Below, in pieces: positions 41,294 through 53,499 of a stretch of DNA of 64,000 nucleotides. This stretch comes from Anopheles merus (lineage: Eukaryota > Arthropoda > Insecta > Diptera > Culicidae), in NCBI RefSeq assembly GCF_017562075.2, contig NC_054082.1, positions 2,350,550 through 2,414,549 on the forward strand, read 5' to 3'. Each line of letters begins with the position of its first letter. The first letter of the stretch is position 1. The translations under genes and the position numbers were made by a program. The notes below the pieces were generated by a model. The model was not told the DNA's origin. It searched no databases and saw only the letters and a program-made list of their open reading frames with translations.

Positions 41294-41314
41294 ACACACA
41301 CACACACACACACA
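41294..41314. repeat. (CA)10 microsatellite
   Basis: CA run in a CA-rich neighbourhood that extends from about 41222 to 41411. Confidence 0.95.
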
Positions 41315-41554
41315 TACTAACATTGCATAATCCAAAACGGGTTAATTGCGCATAAATTAAAGGCACAGGGGTGAAAGAAAAAAACAACAGCGATCAGCAC
41401 ACACACACACAAAGGAAAGATCGCATGCAGAACCCTTCAAAGCCCTGCGTGGTCCTGTCGGATTCCATCGTGGCTGCAGGGGCTGTATGTGTAGAAGTGT
41501 GTTATCACGTCACCTGCATACAGGGGCGGCGAAGGTTTGTCGTCACCGATCGAT

Positions 41555-41572
41555 CGCCCGATCGATCGGGCG
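41555..41572. other. Perfect 18-bp palindrome
   Basis: CGCCCGATC is followed directly by its reverse complement GATCGGGCG. It is GC-rich, so not explained by AT-rich simple sequence. Potential dimeric binding site. Confidence 0.75.
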
Positions 41573-41902
41573 GAGTCCGGGTGACGAGGTTCGCGATTTA
41601 CGATTACGGGGCGTTAGGTGTAGAAAAAAAGAAGAAATAATAAAACAGACAACGAAACCGGATCAGCGGCAAGATTTGCATCACTAACGCTGGAGGTATC
41701 GTGGCGGCTGGGGGCTGCAAGCGGTAAGGGCTAACAAGTCGATCGATTAATGCATCGTTACGGTGACAATAGAGAGTCAGCCAACCAGCCTGCCGGGACG
41801 CGGTGGTGGTGGAGGTAGCGACGGCAGTGTTGAGGTGACTTTGCCGAGGACCCTCTATCGTGGGCTTTTGACGGCACTGATTAAACACAATTTCTTTCGC
41901 AA

Positions 41903-41945
41903 ACGACGACTACAACGACGACTACAACGACGGCGACGACGACGA
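41903..41945. repeat. 12-bp tandem duplication plus ACG/GAC array
   Basis: ACGACGACTACA occurs twice in tandem (41903-41914 and 41915-41926), followed by ACG/GAC trinucleotide repeats to 41945. Confidence 0.9.
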
Positions 41946-42461
41946 ACCTTTTCTGGGGGCCGCTCATTAAGTGGTTAAGATATTTCATCACATCACACCG
42001 TCGAAACACAGACACACCATGCCAAGACACCGCCATGCCGTGCTGTATGGTGTAATTGGACGGGTTAATGAAAATGAACGATAAAATTGGTAATATCGCC
42101 GGCACGGTGAGGTTAATTTCGGTGCCAGTGTGTGAGTGTGTGTTTTCTTTGCCTCGCTGCATCAAACACCGCGAACGAGCAACCTTGATGTCATTTTCCG
42201 CACCAAGTCACACTTACGATGTTTGTTCAATGTTCTGCCAAAACACTCGATGCACCAGCGCGCCGTACCGTTGGGTTGTCCGGGCACAGGGGGGAACCCC
42301 CTCCCCCATCGCTGAAGTGTGCTCGATCCGCAAACTGCTCAATTCGTCGAGAGTACGAAGTACGATCCCGCAGCACCGTACCGGAAGGAGCGGAGGACAG
42401 CAGATGCTCGCAAAAAAAAAAACGGCCTAATGCCCAGCGAAAGTGATCAACGAGCGTCACG

Positions 42462-42644
42462 ATGAAGCACACTTTGGACGCCTCGAAGTCACCGGAGTCA
42501 AGTCAGGCGCTGGTTGTGTTTGCTCGCAAACGGTCGTTGCAAACGTCGAAGTCGTATGAATCGCACGGACCAGAGGAGAAGGCGACAGCAACGGACGGAC
42601 CAGCGGCAGCAGCTCAAGTATTGGCCGGGGTCGGGGAAGATTGA
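42462..42644 (+). CDS. Possible 60-residue small open reading frame
   Basis: An ATG preceded by A-rich, leader-like sequence (A11 at 42412-42422) and by an in-frame TGA six codons upstream opens 60 codons to a TGA. The peptide is rich in Ser, Ala, Lys and Glu with few hydrophobics, and its codons favour G or C in the third position better than neighbouring frames. It starts MKHTLDASKSPESSQALVVF. No domain is recognised. It may be a first coding exon (a GTATTG donor-like word lies near its end), a small peptide gene, or chance. Overlapping longer frames on both strands lower confidence. Confidence 0.2.
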   Translation: MKHTLDASKSPESSQALVVFARKRSLQTSKSYESHGPEEKATATDGPAAAAQVLAGVGED

Positions 42645-42848
42645 TGCCAAACCACTTGCGGTCGTCGTAGATAAGCTCTTTTCTCTTGCTGCCCACTCGT
42701 GCTCTGCGCTCTTCCCCGTTGCGATCTCTAATCGCGCTGCTCTAATCTCCCGTTTGACAGGTTTCGATGGTCGATCGACGAGCAGATCAGTCACCGTGCA
42801 AGGCAAGTGTCGCACACTCGCCACCAAACAACCGCCGGCTGGACCAGG

Positions 42849-42869
42849 CACACACACACACACACACAC
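42849..42869. repeat. (CA)10 microsatellite
   Basis: CA run inside two overlapping long open frames on opposite strands. Confidence 0.95.
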
Positions 42870-43864
42870 GACCACAAACAAACTAAGCCAAACCAACGAC
42901 AAAAAATGCTCTATCTTGCGTCTGTGTTGGCGGTACATACCCGGCACTAGGCTCGCACTCGATTGTTTAGATACGAATCCGCAGAGGACGGAACAAACAA
43001 AACACAAGAAGCAAGTAGGGAGGAAAAAAAAGCCCAAGACACAAACAATTCCCCCCCTTTGCACAGTCCTCAGGGGAGAGAAATTCCGTGTCCGTGTGTT
43101 CCGTATCTTATGCAAACATTTGTCATATGGCTTCCAGCGAAAACGTAAGGCGCAAAGACAGGGGGGGAGTTCAGGCGAAATGAGTGAAAATTGCACTACT
43201 CACTACTCCCGCTGCCATCCATTTACCATTCCACACCCGTGACAGTCAGTTTGATGACAGCACAGTCATCTCTAATTGCATCGCGCAGCAAGCTTTCCAA
43301 TAGAAACACACAACACACTCACACACACTTACAAGCAAACTCCACTCCTCTGCGCCCTTTTTATAAGTGATCTCTCCGCTGAAGCGCTGGAGAGACTGAG
43401 TCGGTGTTCGCATTCTCCAGTACCGCGCTCCACTGTTCTTGTCGCTAATTTTCGATGTCGATAGATCACTATCTACACAAACACAAACACACACACACAC
43501 AGCCATAGAAACGCTAACATTCATCGTCAGCGTAGAAGATGACGGTGGGCCATGCGAACCTTAACCAGTCGAGGGACTCTAACAACAAAAACTAGATACA
43601 TTACAGTGGGGCGGCCCTGGCAGAGGGAAACTACCGTTAGTTGTGCGTCCTTGAATTTCCTTCTCCGGTTTAGGCCTGCTAGACTGTAGCTGTCGCCGTG
43701 TATGTGTGTGTGTGTTGGGCAAGCGAGAGTGCGCGGGAGGTGTGCGGACAATTATCATACCATTTAGACGTGTTTTATTCGCAATCATTTACCGTAAAGC
43801 TGCGCGTATTAACGGCACGCCCGAAGGTATCGGCCATCTCCTACGCCACGCCGCCCTGGGAACA

Positions 43865-43871
<7 letters not shown>

Positions 43872-43897
<26 letters not shown>
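43872..43897. repeat. (GAC)8 trinucleotide repeat
   Basis: Near-perfect GAC/ACG run. Same motif as the array at 41927-41945, about 1.9 kb away. Confidence 0.95.
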
Positions 43898-45113
43898 CGG
43901 TGCATTCTGGCATTTAATCTGACGTTGGTGCTGACGACTTGCGCCGATCCTGACGTTGACTGATTGCCGCAGCTTAGCGGTTGTTGGCGTGGAGCGCTGG
44001 AGCCGTATGGTTTTCTTGGCCCGCTGTGGGAAGTCATGCAAGGAGAGATATTTGCTAACAAAATCTTCATAATTTCTTCCCCCGACTTACTTTTAGTTCG
44101 TACAATGTGAAACAGCTTGCAGACGGATGTAGCCTCCTCTCCCAACAAACTAGCAACCGGTTCTATAGGCCGTGCCGTCGTTCCGTGCCGCTCCCCCAGC
44201 ACGGTAACCCCCGACACGAGCCTTATGTTTGATAGTTTTTTGTTGTTGTATCGCAGTCATTTTACTACTAAGCCGGGCGGTTGGTACGTGCATTCGACGG
44301 CGGATCACGCTTCGCGATCATCTCGATGTCGCATGGAATGTCGCAAATGTCGTGGCATGAGGTACAACACTGCGCTTGATCTGAATATTCATGAGTGTAA
44401 GGAGACTTGGTGTGCTGATATACATGCTGGCGGGCAGGGATCGTATGGGGGTGCAGATCTAAACACACACACTTGTACAGATGCAAGCATCCCGGCACTA
44501 CACGACGCTCAACGCTAGGGTCTGGATACTGAGGATACTGGGGACTTGATTGACGCAGCCACAAGGCAACAGTGATAGAGCGATAAAAAGAAGTTGGGCG
44601 AAATCAGTGGAGCAGAGTGTGACAGCTACGGCAACGCAAAAAAGGCGAAGGAAAAAAAAATGCTTTGCTATAAATTAATAATCGATATTATGTAATTATA
44701 GGGCCCAACACGGGCTAGGCTCGGTACTCGCGACATGCCGTTTGCCAACGGCTTCGAGGGCCCCTCGACAAGCCTTTATTATTATTGCGCCTTACACACT
44801 ACACCTCGGCGACCCTATTTATTCGCATTCTAGCGCGTATCGGCGTGTGAGGGGCCGGAGGAATAGCAATATAATGCGACCACACATACTTGTAACGGTC
44901 CTGTCATCCGGTTTGGAGGCATCCGTGTTTCAAATCCACACACACAAAAAAAGAGCGACCGACGTCAAATCCGCGTCTGTCAAAAATCGGTGATGACGAT
45001 CGAGTGACTTCATCGGAGGTGGAATAAAGGTGGAGAAAACAAAACCCGCAGGAAGGTGGATTTAAGGCCCACTAGGATCAGCTATCGGGAGCATAAGAGG
45101 TAGAGAAATAACG

Positions 45114-45157
45114 GGAGAGAGAGAAAAGGAGAGAGAGAGCAGAAGAAAGAAAGAGAG
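45114..45157. repeat. GA-rich tract
   Basis: Imperfect GA repeats with AAA interruptions. Confidence 0.9.
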
Positions 45158-46426
45158 TGGGAATTAGAAAAGCCCCCTCGATCCCTCTGCCACACTGCCG
45201 AGATCCGGTATCGATAATTTACAAGTGTTTGTAAGGGTAAATATTATTGAAGTCGTGACTTGATATTCCGCTACCACCGTGCGGACGATCCGAACCGCAA
45301 AGCAGGCAAGTAAACAACGGAGCAACCAACCCAACCAGCAGCACCCGCCTGCCTCAGCAAACGGCCACAACCAACACACACACCCAAGAAACATTGACTT
45401 TTCTTCGGTCATTGTGGGCTCTCCTTACGCGGGCTGCGGTCTCGAGCTGTCAGTGGGTTCGTTTTCATTCAACGTCTTCTAAGACAACAACATCCTGCTC
45501 GCCGTTCCGATGCGGGAGTTCGAGCACGGGCCCTGCTGGCCTTTGCATGCGGCCGACATTAGATTGGATTTTATCAGATTAAATCAGTTATGTTTGTGGC
45601 TTGCGCCAGATACTTCTTTATGTGGCTGCGGATGATTTGTTGTGTCTGCCGCGCTGCGTCTTATCGGGAGCGCAAGCGTTCGCATGCTATGACACAGCCA
45701 TTTGCTACCCAATAGGTCAAAGCAATAAGGTTCTCATTAATTTAATATTAAATTGGATTTCTTTGTACGCGTCGGTGCGGCAGGGCAGCATAAAATCCCA
45801 AATTCAATCCAGCCGTCCGGTGGGCCGCTTGTGGGCTGGAACACGCCGTATTGATACGTCAAGCGAAGCGTTCCATCGTCACCATGTCCACGATCCACGG
45901 CCTGCTGGGCGAATCATTATTTTCCCCATCGGACCGTACTGTTGTTGCACGACTTCAATCTCAAAGGAAATTGAACCGGTTAGTGGCCCGGCCCCGGTAA
46001 TTAGACCAAATTTTGTTCAAACCGCTCCACCTCCCTCGCGCGCCCAAACCGATGGCGTGTAGCAGAGGAGGGGACATGCGATCGACCGGGTTGAAGTGTG
46101 ACTCTCGGACGAAGGAGGAGAGCTTTTGTTTTGGTTGCGTTTTACGCTACCTCGCTTTCGTGGAGAAAGTCATCGACTGGTAATGGCTAGAATCACACTA
46201 CCAGCAGCATTAGTTTCACTTTTTTCCCATTTGAGGCTCTTGTTTCTTTTTTCTTCTTCCTTTTTCGGGGGTTTCAAGTCAGACATACTCACACACGCAT
46301 TCCTTCCGCGGCTGCGTTGATCCTTTGTTCCCGTTCCACGAAACCGGTACATTTGACGAGCAGCGAGTTGACGAAAAGTGAAAAAGTCAATTAGGCGTAC
46401 GAACGGGTAGGAGAAATAGAGGAAGA

Positions 46427-46449
46427 TAGAGAGAGAGAGAGAAAGAGAG
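46427..46449. repeat. (GA)n tract
   Basis: GA run with one AAA interruption. Confidence 0.9.
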
Positions 46450-48030
46450 TAGCCACAAATTATGTCACTCTCAGAAGCGTCGATCAAACGTCGCGACGCT
46501 GCGATCGAACGCGCCCGATCGCCTGGTGTGCGTGCATTAGCCCGAAACGGAACGCACGGACCACGCCACGCTGAGCGGTCGTATCTAGTCCAAGTCTCAC
46601 CCGCGACCCACCCGACGAAGTGAAGAACGGAGCAGGAGCAGTGGGATGGAATTTCCTTTCCTACGTACGCCTCACAACCGTGTCAGATGCTATCGACGTG
46701 AGCTGACCCCATCTGGTGCAAAAGACAATGTGGCAACTGTGCGCTGGGGCGTCCAGCTCGTGGGAAAACGGGAGAGTGGCATCAAATCCCCGAGTCCGAA
46801 TCGGGGTTTTCGGCATTTCTGGCGCCCGGGCCCTTTGGCTCGAGTGTGCGAATCAATTGTAACGAATATGCTAATTACCGTCGGGACGGAAATAAACACC
46901 ATATAAATATGACCCGACGGCGCGGGAAACCATCAGCCCCAACGTTTTGTCGACACGGGTTCGTCGCTTGCTTGCTTCGTAGCCCTCGAAGTCGAACGTT
47001 GCGCCGGAGCGCCGTGTTCTTTGGAGCCGGTTTCGTTCGCTCGCAACAGGAAACCGATTTGCTGGAGGCAGTTATTAGAAAAAGAAAAATCTAAAACATC
47101 TCCGCCAGCGCCAGAGTCTCCCATTCCCCCCCCCCTCCCCCCTCCCTCCATTCCTCTACCCTGTTGCTAGATGCCCCCGGCGAGATAGAGCAGCGCAAGG
47201 GCACCGTCGCTCCATTCGGTCGACGGCGCAGGAAGGTATTAGCTCTTGCCGATATGATTTATGCTGCTAATCAGAAGCGGGTCAAGTAGTTATTTAGTAG
47301 CCTGGCCGGGCAACGAGTACCAATTAATTTCCACCGCCTCTTTAATCCGGTGACCTTTGTCTGCGGGTCCACCGCGCGTCCACGTGTGGCGCTTGAGCCG
47401 AAGGCTCTGCCAGTAGTGGTAGCAGCAACAGCAGCAGAGTTGCTATCGCAGTACCCGCGACCCAGAAGCTCCTGCCAGTCAGTCGGCCGGCGCTCTGCGA
47501 TCGACGCATCTGGACGTCTTCGGGCCGCGCACGACATCGCTAGCCGGGCGACGCGCGGCAGTCCGTACGCGAGCGATGGTAATAGTTAAATAACCTCTTC
47601 TGACCCAAGCATCTGAAAATTATTGCCTTCATGCACCGGCAGAAAACAAAAAAATAGGCAGCGCGCGCAGTTTTATGAAGCCCCCTTTTTTTGATTTATT
47701 TCCCTTGAACTTCGGAAGCTGCGCGGCACCGTGGTGGCGTGGCGGCGAAAGCAAACGGCACCACTGAGCCCCGCTGCCACGGTCTAAAGACAAGGTTACG
47801 GACAGCGACGACCAAGACGCTCAGGCCGCAGCTCGTGGGGGAGTGGTTCAAATGCTCAAAGCCAGAGGAGGACGATCCACCGGTGCCAGCGCCGGTGGAC
47901 GGGTGAAACAAACGGTGGCGGAAATAAATTCACCGCACGGGTAATAAAGTGTTATTAAAAGCAATTACAGTGCTGAGTGGAATCTCTCAAGGCTGCTAAA
48001 AATGGACCACTTTTGGCGCTGTGTTTTCTG

Positions 48031-48102
48031 ATGGCGTCCGAGAATCTTTGGACGGACGAGAGCGTTCTGGAGGTAGGTGAAATGGTGCCCAGCGCTTCAT
48101 GA
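48031..48102 (+). CDS. Very small open frame, 23 codons (weak candidate)
   Basis: ATGGCGTCCGAG opens an acidic peptide beginning MASENLWTDESVLE and ends in TGA at 48100-48102. A donor-like GTAGGT follows codon 14 (GT at 48073), so it could be a first coding exon of 14 codons. The opening residues look natural for a protein N-terminus, but at this length chance dominates. No partner exon was found. Confidence 0.1.
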   Translation: MASENLWTDESVLEVGEMVPSAS

Positions 48103-48891
48103 AAGACAATTTGGAAGCCATTTCTACGGGGTCATTATGTCAAGTGTGCTTAAGCTGTTGCCGCAGCCCCCTTTGGGTAAGCGTTTAATAAACGATGCGT
48201 TTCGGCGGGAGGCAAAAGTGGTTAAGTAAGAAGCTGCGTAATATAATATAAGTTTACTGTAAATTGATTTTGAATAACACTGATTGAATGCACCTTAAAA
48301 GAGATCTTAGAAGAAAGAAAAAAAACTTCCACCGCAGTATTAATTAAAGGTTTCCACCGATGACAACCCCGGCCTGCTGTGAGCTTATTCGATTATCCAA
48401 GCATTAACGGTGTCACTTTTTCCTCGAGGGCTCAACCTTCGCTATCTGTCCGTCAGGCCGTTGTTGCGTGCCAGGCTTGTCAGTTTCCTTTTGGAAAATA
48501 AAAAAAAACCGTCCCAAAAACAGGTTATAGCACCGTGCGGCCGCAGCTAACGCCACCGTCGTTAGATTTGACCGGCATCGCCTGCGGTAATTTTCATTTC
48601 GTTCGATTTCGAAATTCCTTCCTGCAGCCAAACAACCCCCTCCCCCCACCCACCCCATGCAACGGGCTCCATCGCAATGTTGGTGGAGTTTTATTCAAAA
48701 TCTCCGTCACCCCAAACAAATTGCTCCAGGGTAGGAGGGAGAGAAGAAAAAAAATTAGCGATGATGGATTTCTCCGCCCGGGATACGTTTCTTTAGCCGG
48801 GGAAAGAAATTTCGGGTTCGCCGCCTGCAAGAGTCTTTCAATTTCAAGAGTTCGTTTGTTTTGGTTTTCTGCTTCTTGGACGCTGAGCCAT

Positions 48892-48914
48892 TTCTCTCTC
48901 TCTCTCTCTCTCTC
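48892..48914. repeat. (CT)11 microsatellite
   Basis: Uninterrupted CT run, a GAGA-type motif on the minus strand. It lies about 150 bp upstream of the TATA-like motif at 49063. Confidence 0.95.
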
Positions 48915-49062
48915 TATGGCTCGATCAGATTGCTCTGCCTACGACGTGATTTGTGCGGGCAGAGAGCAGCCACCAAACACACCTTTCGTCCTCCCCCAGC
49001 CCGCAGTGTTTTTCGTCGGAAGGATGGCATAAATCATACCGTCTTCCTGCGGGACGGAAAGC

Positions 49063-49071
49063 TATAAATAG
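49063..49071 (+). promoter_or_regulatory. TATA-box-like TATAAATAG
   Basis: A strong TATA consensus in GC-containing surroundings, with a CT (GAGA-type) tract about 150 bp upstream. No initiator consensus is seen at the expected start near 49093 and no gene is recognised downstream. Confidence 0.2.
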
Positions 49072-50048
49072 TTCACAGGCTAGTCCGTACCACCGGATGG
49101 CTGATCTTAAGCGACAATGTTTGGCTAAAGCAGTAAAGCAGTCGGCGGTAAAATAAAAATAAAAAAGCGAGATATAAGCCAACTGACAGACGGGGACGTG
49201 GACTGTTTTAAAACATACATTTTAGTGCGCGCGCTTTGTTTCGTGCAGTGGCATGATGGATCGGTCGAAACCGGACGGGCACGCGGGAAAGCAAAACGGT
49301 CATCAAAAATCGATTAAAATCCGAGTAATCAAAGCTGACAGCGCATACGAATGCCGAAGCGCGTTGCATTCTTCTCGCACGTTCAGCTCAACGTAGCTGT
49401 TGTTCCTGGCTGACCGAAGGACCTCGGCAACTCCATCCATAACGCAAACATGTTTGCTCAAAAAATCGCACCAGCATCCTGCAGCTTCCGCAAAGGATGC
49501 GGCTGATGATGATTTCCATCTCGTACAGCTGCAGGGCTCGTGATGCGAGCGAGCTCGTCCCGAAACCGTGTCGTGCGGCCTTGACAGAAGACGTCTCATT
49601 TTTCATCAAGCCCGCAGGCACCTCGCGCAGTTCACCGTCTTTGAAGGCCGCGGCGCAAAACACGGCCCCGGTCGCGCTTCTTCGTCAAACGCGCAAAGGA
49701 TCAAAGGTACCGGGAAAGCCGTCCGCGTTGCCAGTTTCGAGCGGCGAAATACCATTTGTCATGTCACGCAACACACGTACAGGCACGCAGTTCAAAGGGC
49801 CCCAGTGGAAGGGAAGCACAGGAGAAACAAAACAAAAAGAAACCGCTGGGCGCCGGTTTTCCCGATGCAACAGATTAATCTCTTAATTAAAATTGAGTCA
49901 ATCGGCCATCGATCGTCACCATTACATGGCGAGTCAGTGGAAAGTTCGTTCATCATGCGGGTCATCATCGACGGCGGGAGAATGAAGGCAAAATGGTGGT
50001 AACGGATTTTTTTTTCGTTCGATGTAGCAGTTCTTTCCTTTACCGCAG

Positions 50049-50261
50049 AAGAAAACCCTCATTCTGTTTCTGTCTCGTTTTATCCCTCTGCATCTGCCGG
50101 GTGTGTCAGCGATCGATCAGTTGAAGGCGGTTCGATGCGATAAAATTAATAATTGCTACAACCATTACGCCATTAAGGGCGACACGGTTTCCAATGAAGG
50201 GATGTACAAAAGGGCGCTGCTGATGGACGTGCCAGCGCGTGTGGTTGTGTATGCGTGCAAA
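50049..50261 (+). CDS. Possible 213-bp internal coding exon (candidate)
   Basis: A pyrimidine-rich tract ending in TACCGCAG (AG at 50047-50048) and a consensus donor GTAAGTAAT (GT at 50262) bound exactly 71 open codons. In-frame stops lie just outside on both sides (TAG at 50025-50027; TAA three codons after the donor). An alternative acceptor at 50109 gives a 152-bp exon in the same frame. The peptide contains segments such as CDKINNCYNHYAIKGDTV and MYKRALLMDVPARVVVYACK and looks more protein-like than most frames here. No domain is recognised. The phase leaving the exon is 0, matching the open frame at 53500. A chance pseudo-exon remains possible. Confidence 0.28.
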
Positions 50262-53200
50262 GTAAGTAATTAATTTTTAATTAAATGTTAACCGATCGTT
50301 GTAGAAAGAACTGTTTTTTAGCTTATTTTGAAACATTATTGCTTCCTGAAACTAAGGACCACTACGAATTCCGCTCTATAGTCTATAACTACCGATGCAT
50401 TGGTTTCTAATTCAAAGTAAATCGTTACCCACCCACACGGCAGCAGTGCTAATCGCCCTTCGCACATTCCACCAGCGGAGAGTTTAACGTATCCAATGAC
50501 ATAAAACCACCGCTAAAGCGCCAGCAGCGCCGAGTAACGTTCAAAGTCAAGTTCAAGCGTACTGCAATTCGGTAGCCCTTTTACCTTCGCCTTTGCCTGT
50601 CAAGTTCAGCGCATTCAGGCGAATAATGGCAATAAAACAGGGCGGAGGAGGGGAAACCGTTTTGCACCCGCTACGTCTAGCAAATCCAATCGAAGTCGAA
50701 GAAACGTTCCGCCACCAGCGGACCAAGCGGAATCTATCCCAGGGAGGGAAGGTAGGGGGGTTTGAGAACAAATTTGACGCCCGTATTCGATACCCTTTCG
50801 CCCTTCCCGCCGTTCACGTAAAAGCGAAACACCGACCCGACGCGGACCACCACCTGTCAGTCAGTGCCCGGTGGTGGTTAAGTGATCGCGAAAAGGTTTC
50901 CAACGAAGCGAAGACAAAAAAGTGAGCGACCAGCTGGTCGATCGAACGAAGCCGGAGTGAAATAAATACCCCACTGGCTGCCCTGACCGATAATGCAAAA
51001 ACTACCCCAGCGTGCCCGGCAGACTAAGGCGTGATTTATCGGAGGCGTCACTTTCGTGGCATTTGCGGAGGTGGAAAAACGGCCCCCATTCCTGGCTGCA
51101 AGAGGGAATTTAGCAAAGAGTTGGTTTTTTTTACTTTCTGGCTTAGAAAACCACAGCCTCCCCATGGAACGTGGCGGTGCGCGCGGCAGCAAATGGGAAG
51201 AAAATCGTACACCCAGAAGCCGAGACTGATTAGTACGTGTCCTCGGGGCGACAAGGCAGCACGGGTGCACTGGGTACAACAATGGGAGAGAGCGAGACGG
51301 AGGAAATCGCATTATTGGAGAAGGGATAATTTCACGTTCAAGGGCAAAGCAGTAACGCGCCAATTCCGCTCGCATACCGATCAGGAGCACTGCAGTAGAT
51401 CGACTCGAGCGAAAAGAAGGGTAAGAATAAAAATGCCACTCACACACACACACACCCTAGGAGGGTTGGCGGGAATTCCACTCCCTTTCGACTGGGATCG
51501 ATTTAATCGGAAGAGACGGCGAACCTCCGCGTGGGTGGACGGAATAACGACACCAAACCGCGATCTTCTTCGCCGTCGTTCTTGAGCATAGGACCCGGAA
51601 GCGGTCGGCGAACGCGGCGAAGAATCGTGCCTCCTCCTCACAGCCAGGCTCCAGAGACGCTGTACTGTGTCTTAAGCTTAAGCCCCTCGAGCGACAAATG
51701 GATGCCATTTCCACTCCCCCACCTGATCCTCGCCGCCTGGCCCGGGCTGGGAAGGAAGATTAATTATAATTGCATAATTAAATGATTTATGATTGCCCTA
51801 ACGATGGCTTGAGACGGGCGCTCTATGCTGTCGCCCACACTGGTCGGGATTAGTCGGGCCCGACGACGGCGCAAACCGAGTGCCGCTGCACAGGTGGGTG
51901 GGGAACAGTTCTGAGCTGCTGTGCAACATGATAAGCGAGATTAAGATTAACCCAACCCCGGCTAACAACTAACGCGGACAGATCGACGAAAAAAAAAAGA
52001 CGGAGGATGCCTTTTTGCGCAGGTTAGTCGTCCCGCGTCAGCCACGGAAACAGAAATCGTGACCGCAGCGATTGATATGACAGATTCTGCCCCCGAGGGG
52101 CGAGCTGACGCGGCTACCAACAACGCCGGTTGGTACTACTACGTCAACCGAACGGCAGCGGCAGCAAACCCGATCACCGGGGTAATCGTGAGAAAGAAGT
52201 AGCCTTGAACCATTATAAAATCGTTCGCGACCGCCAATCCCCTGCCGGAGCGGGACCGCAACGGCTGGCGTTCTTTATTGGATCTATTATTGCTATCAAT
52301 GGCGAAGCGAGCTTCTGTTTGTATTTGAGGCCAAACACTGTTGTTTGCTCCAGTGGATCATGATGATGGTGATGATGATGATGATGGTTGGAAAGTTGCG
52401 AGCGAAAGAGAAAATATGTATAATTTCATATTTTAAACAAGCCCTGCCCGTGACTGTCCCGCGCACAAACGACTCAATTATTCTGATCTGGTTTGTCCTA
52501 TGCATTCCAGCGAGAGGAGGGGGAACAGTGCGCTTCCTCGCTGTATCGAGCGTCAATTAGCGCATGATTCCTATCGCGTTCCTTTTCGCACTAGCCTTCC
52601 TTGAGTCGCGAGCAACATGTTGGGGCCTTAGCAACGGCCCAAGGGCGCCAACAACTCGACATGCCCAGCGTCCTGTTGCTGGGCGCAAGGTCTCCCAATC
52701 AGCCAGCGCGGACTCATGTCGGGATGTTTTCTGCAAACCGAGAGCCAGAGCTCGTTCCAACACGGACATGTTTTTTTTTAAATAAAAACAACGATTTTTG
52801 TCATCATTTGCGACGAAAAGATGTCACAGGAAAGATGTTTTTCATTTTACTTGTGCTGCCTCGTTTGCCAGAAGGTTCGTCGCTTGTTTGCTGGTTGATG
52901 TTATTTGTCAAAAAAAAGCCAACAACACGGTACGATCACTGTGTGACGCAGGAAGAAAGGAGGGAAAAAGGTGGGCATGGCTACCTGTTGCATTTCGTGC
53001 ATAAATTATGCACTCATGTTTCACACAAACATACACAGACTCATACTACATAGGCCCATCTACGAATGCATCCCTTCCCGGGAACGATCTTGCGATCGTT
53101 TGCTCGATTGTACGCCCGGTAAAGGAAGAGCAGCAGAACATCGTCGATCGTTCAGCCCGTACAACTTCACTTGAAACCCAATAGACAAACGACGAGTTCT

Positions 53201-53499
53201 AGTGGGCCGATTGACCAACAACACCAAACAGCCAGCTGGAAGACGAAGCGGCACGATGGAGGCAATGCAAGAAAAGCATGTTAACCCATTAACCATATGG
53301 TCACGAGCAGAGGGAAAATTTTCCACCCCGTGCGCTGTTCGACGGCCCACGCCTTCGAACGGTACGGGTGAGGTTGGCTGCGGCTCGGATGCACCGCTGC
53401 AAGCCGGGGGAAATGTGTTGTGTATTATATTTCCCTACCCCGCTCCCTGTGCTACACCCTGCCCCATGTGATGCAGGACCTTATTTACAACCTTTGCAG
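50262..53499. other. Intron-like DNA, no gene recognised
   Basis: Starts AT-rich (50262-50420), then mixed sequence with a short CA run near 51440, an (ATG)n tract at 52359-52386 and overlapping frames on both strands. No convincing exon was found. Confidence 0.65.
52359..52386. repeat. (ATG)n trinucleotide repeat
   Basis: Imperfect ATG/GTG repeat of about nine units. Confidence 0.9.

Larger units (their letters stand above)
38210..50048. other. Intron-like DNA, no gene recognised
   Basis: Holds many CA, GT and GA tracts, an 18-bp palindrome at 41555, two GAC-type arrays, a TATA-like motif at 49063 and two small open frames (42462 and 48031) listed separately. The 242-codon plus frame at 42514-43242 overlaps a 232-codon minus frame through the same CA repeat, and neither resembles a protein family. 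Confidence 0.65.

Noticed and set aside
42498..43242. Overlapping 242-codon plus and 232-codon minus open frames
   Set aside because: Both cross a CA repeat and overlap each other almost completely. Neither resembles a family. A low local stop density explains both.
44091..44217. Minus-strand open frame ending at a perfect GTAAGT donor
   Set aside because: No in-frame ATG and no polypyrimidine acceptor upstream. One good donor alone is not enough.
44117..44518. 133-codon plus frame with CRKC...HECKETWC spacing that resembles a zinc-binding motif
   Set aside because: The spacing matches no standard zinc finger, only one copy exists, there is an in-frame stop just upstream and no good splice support.
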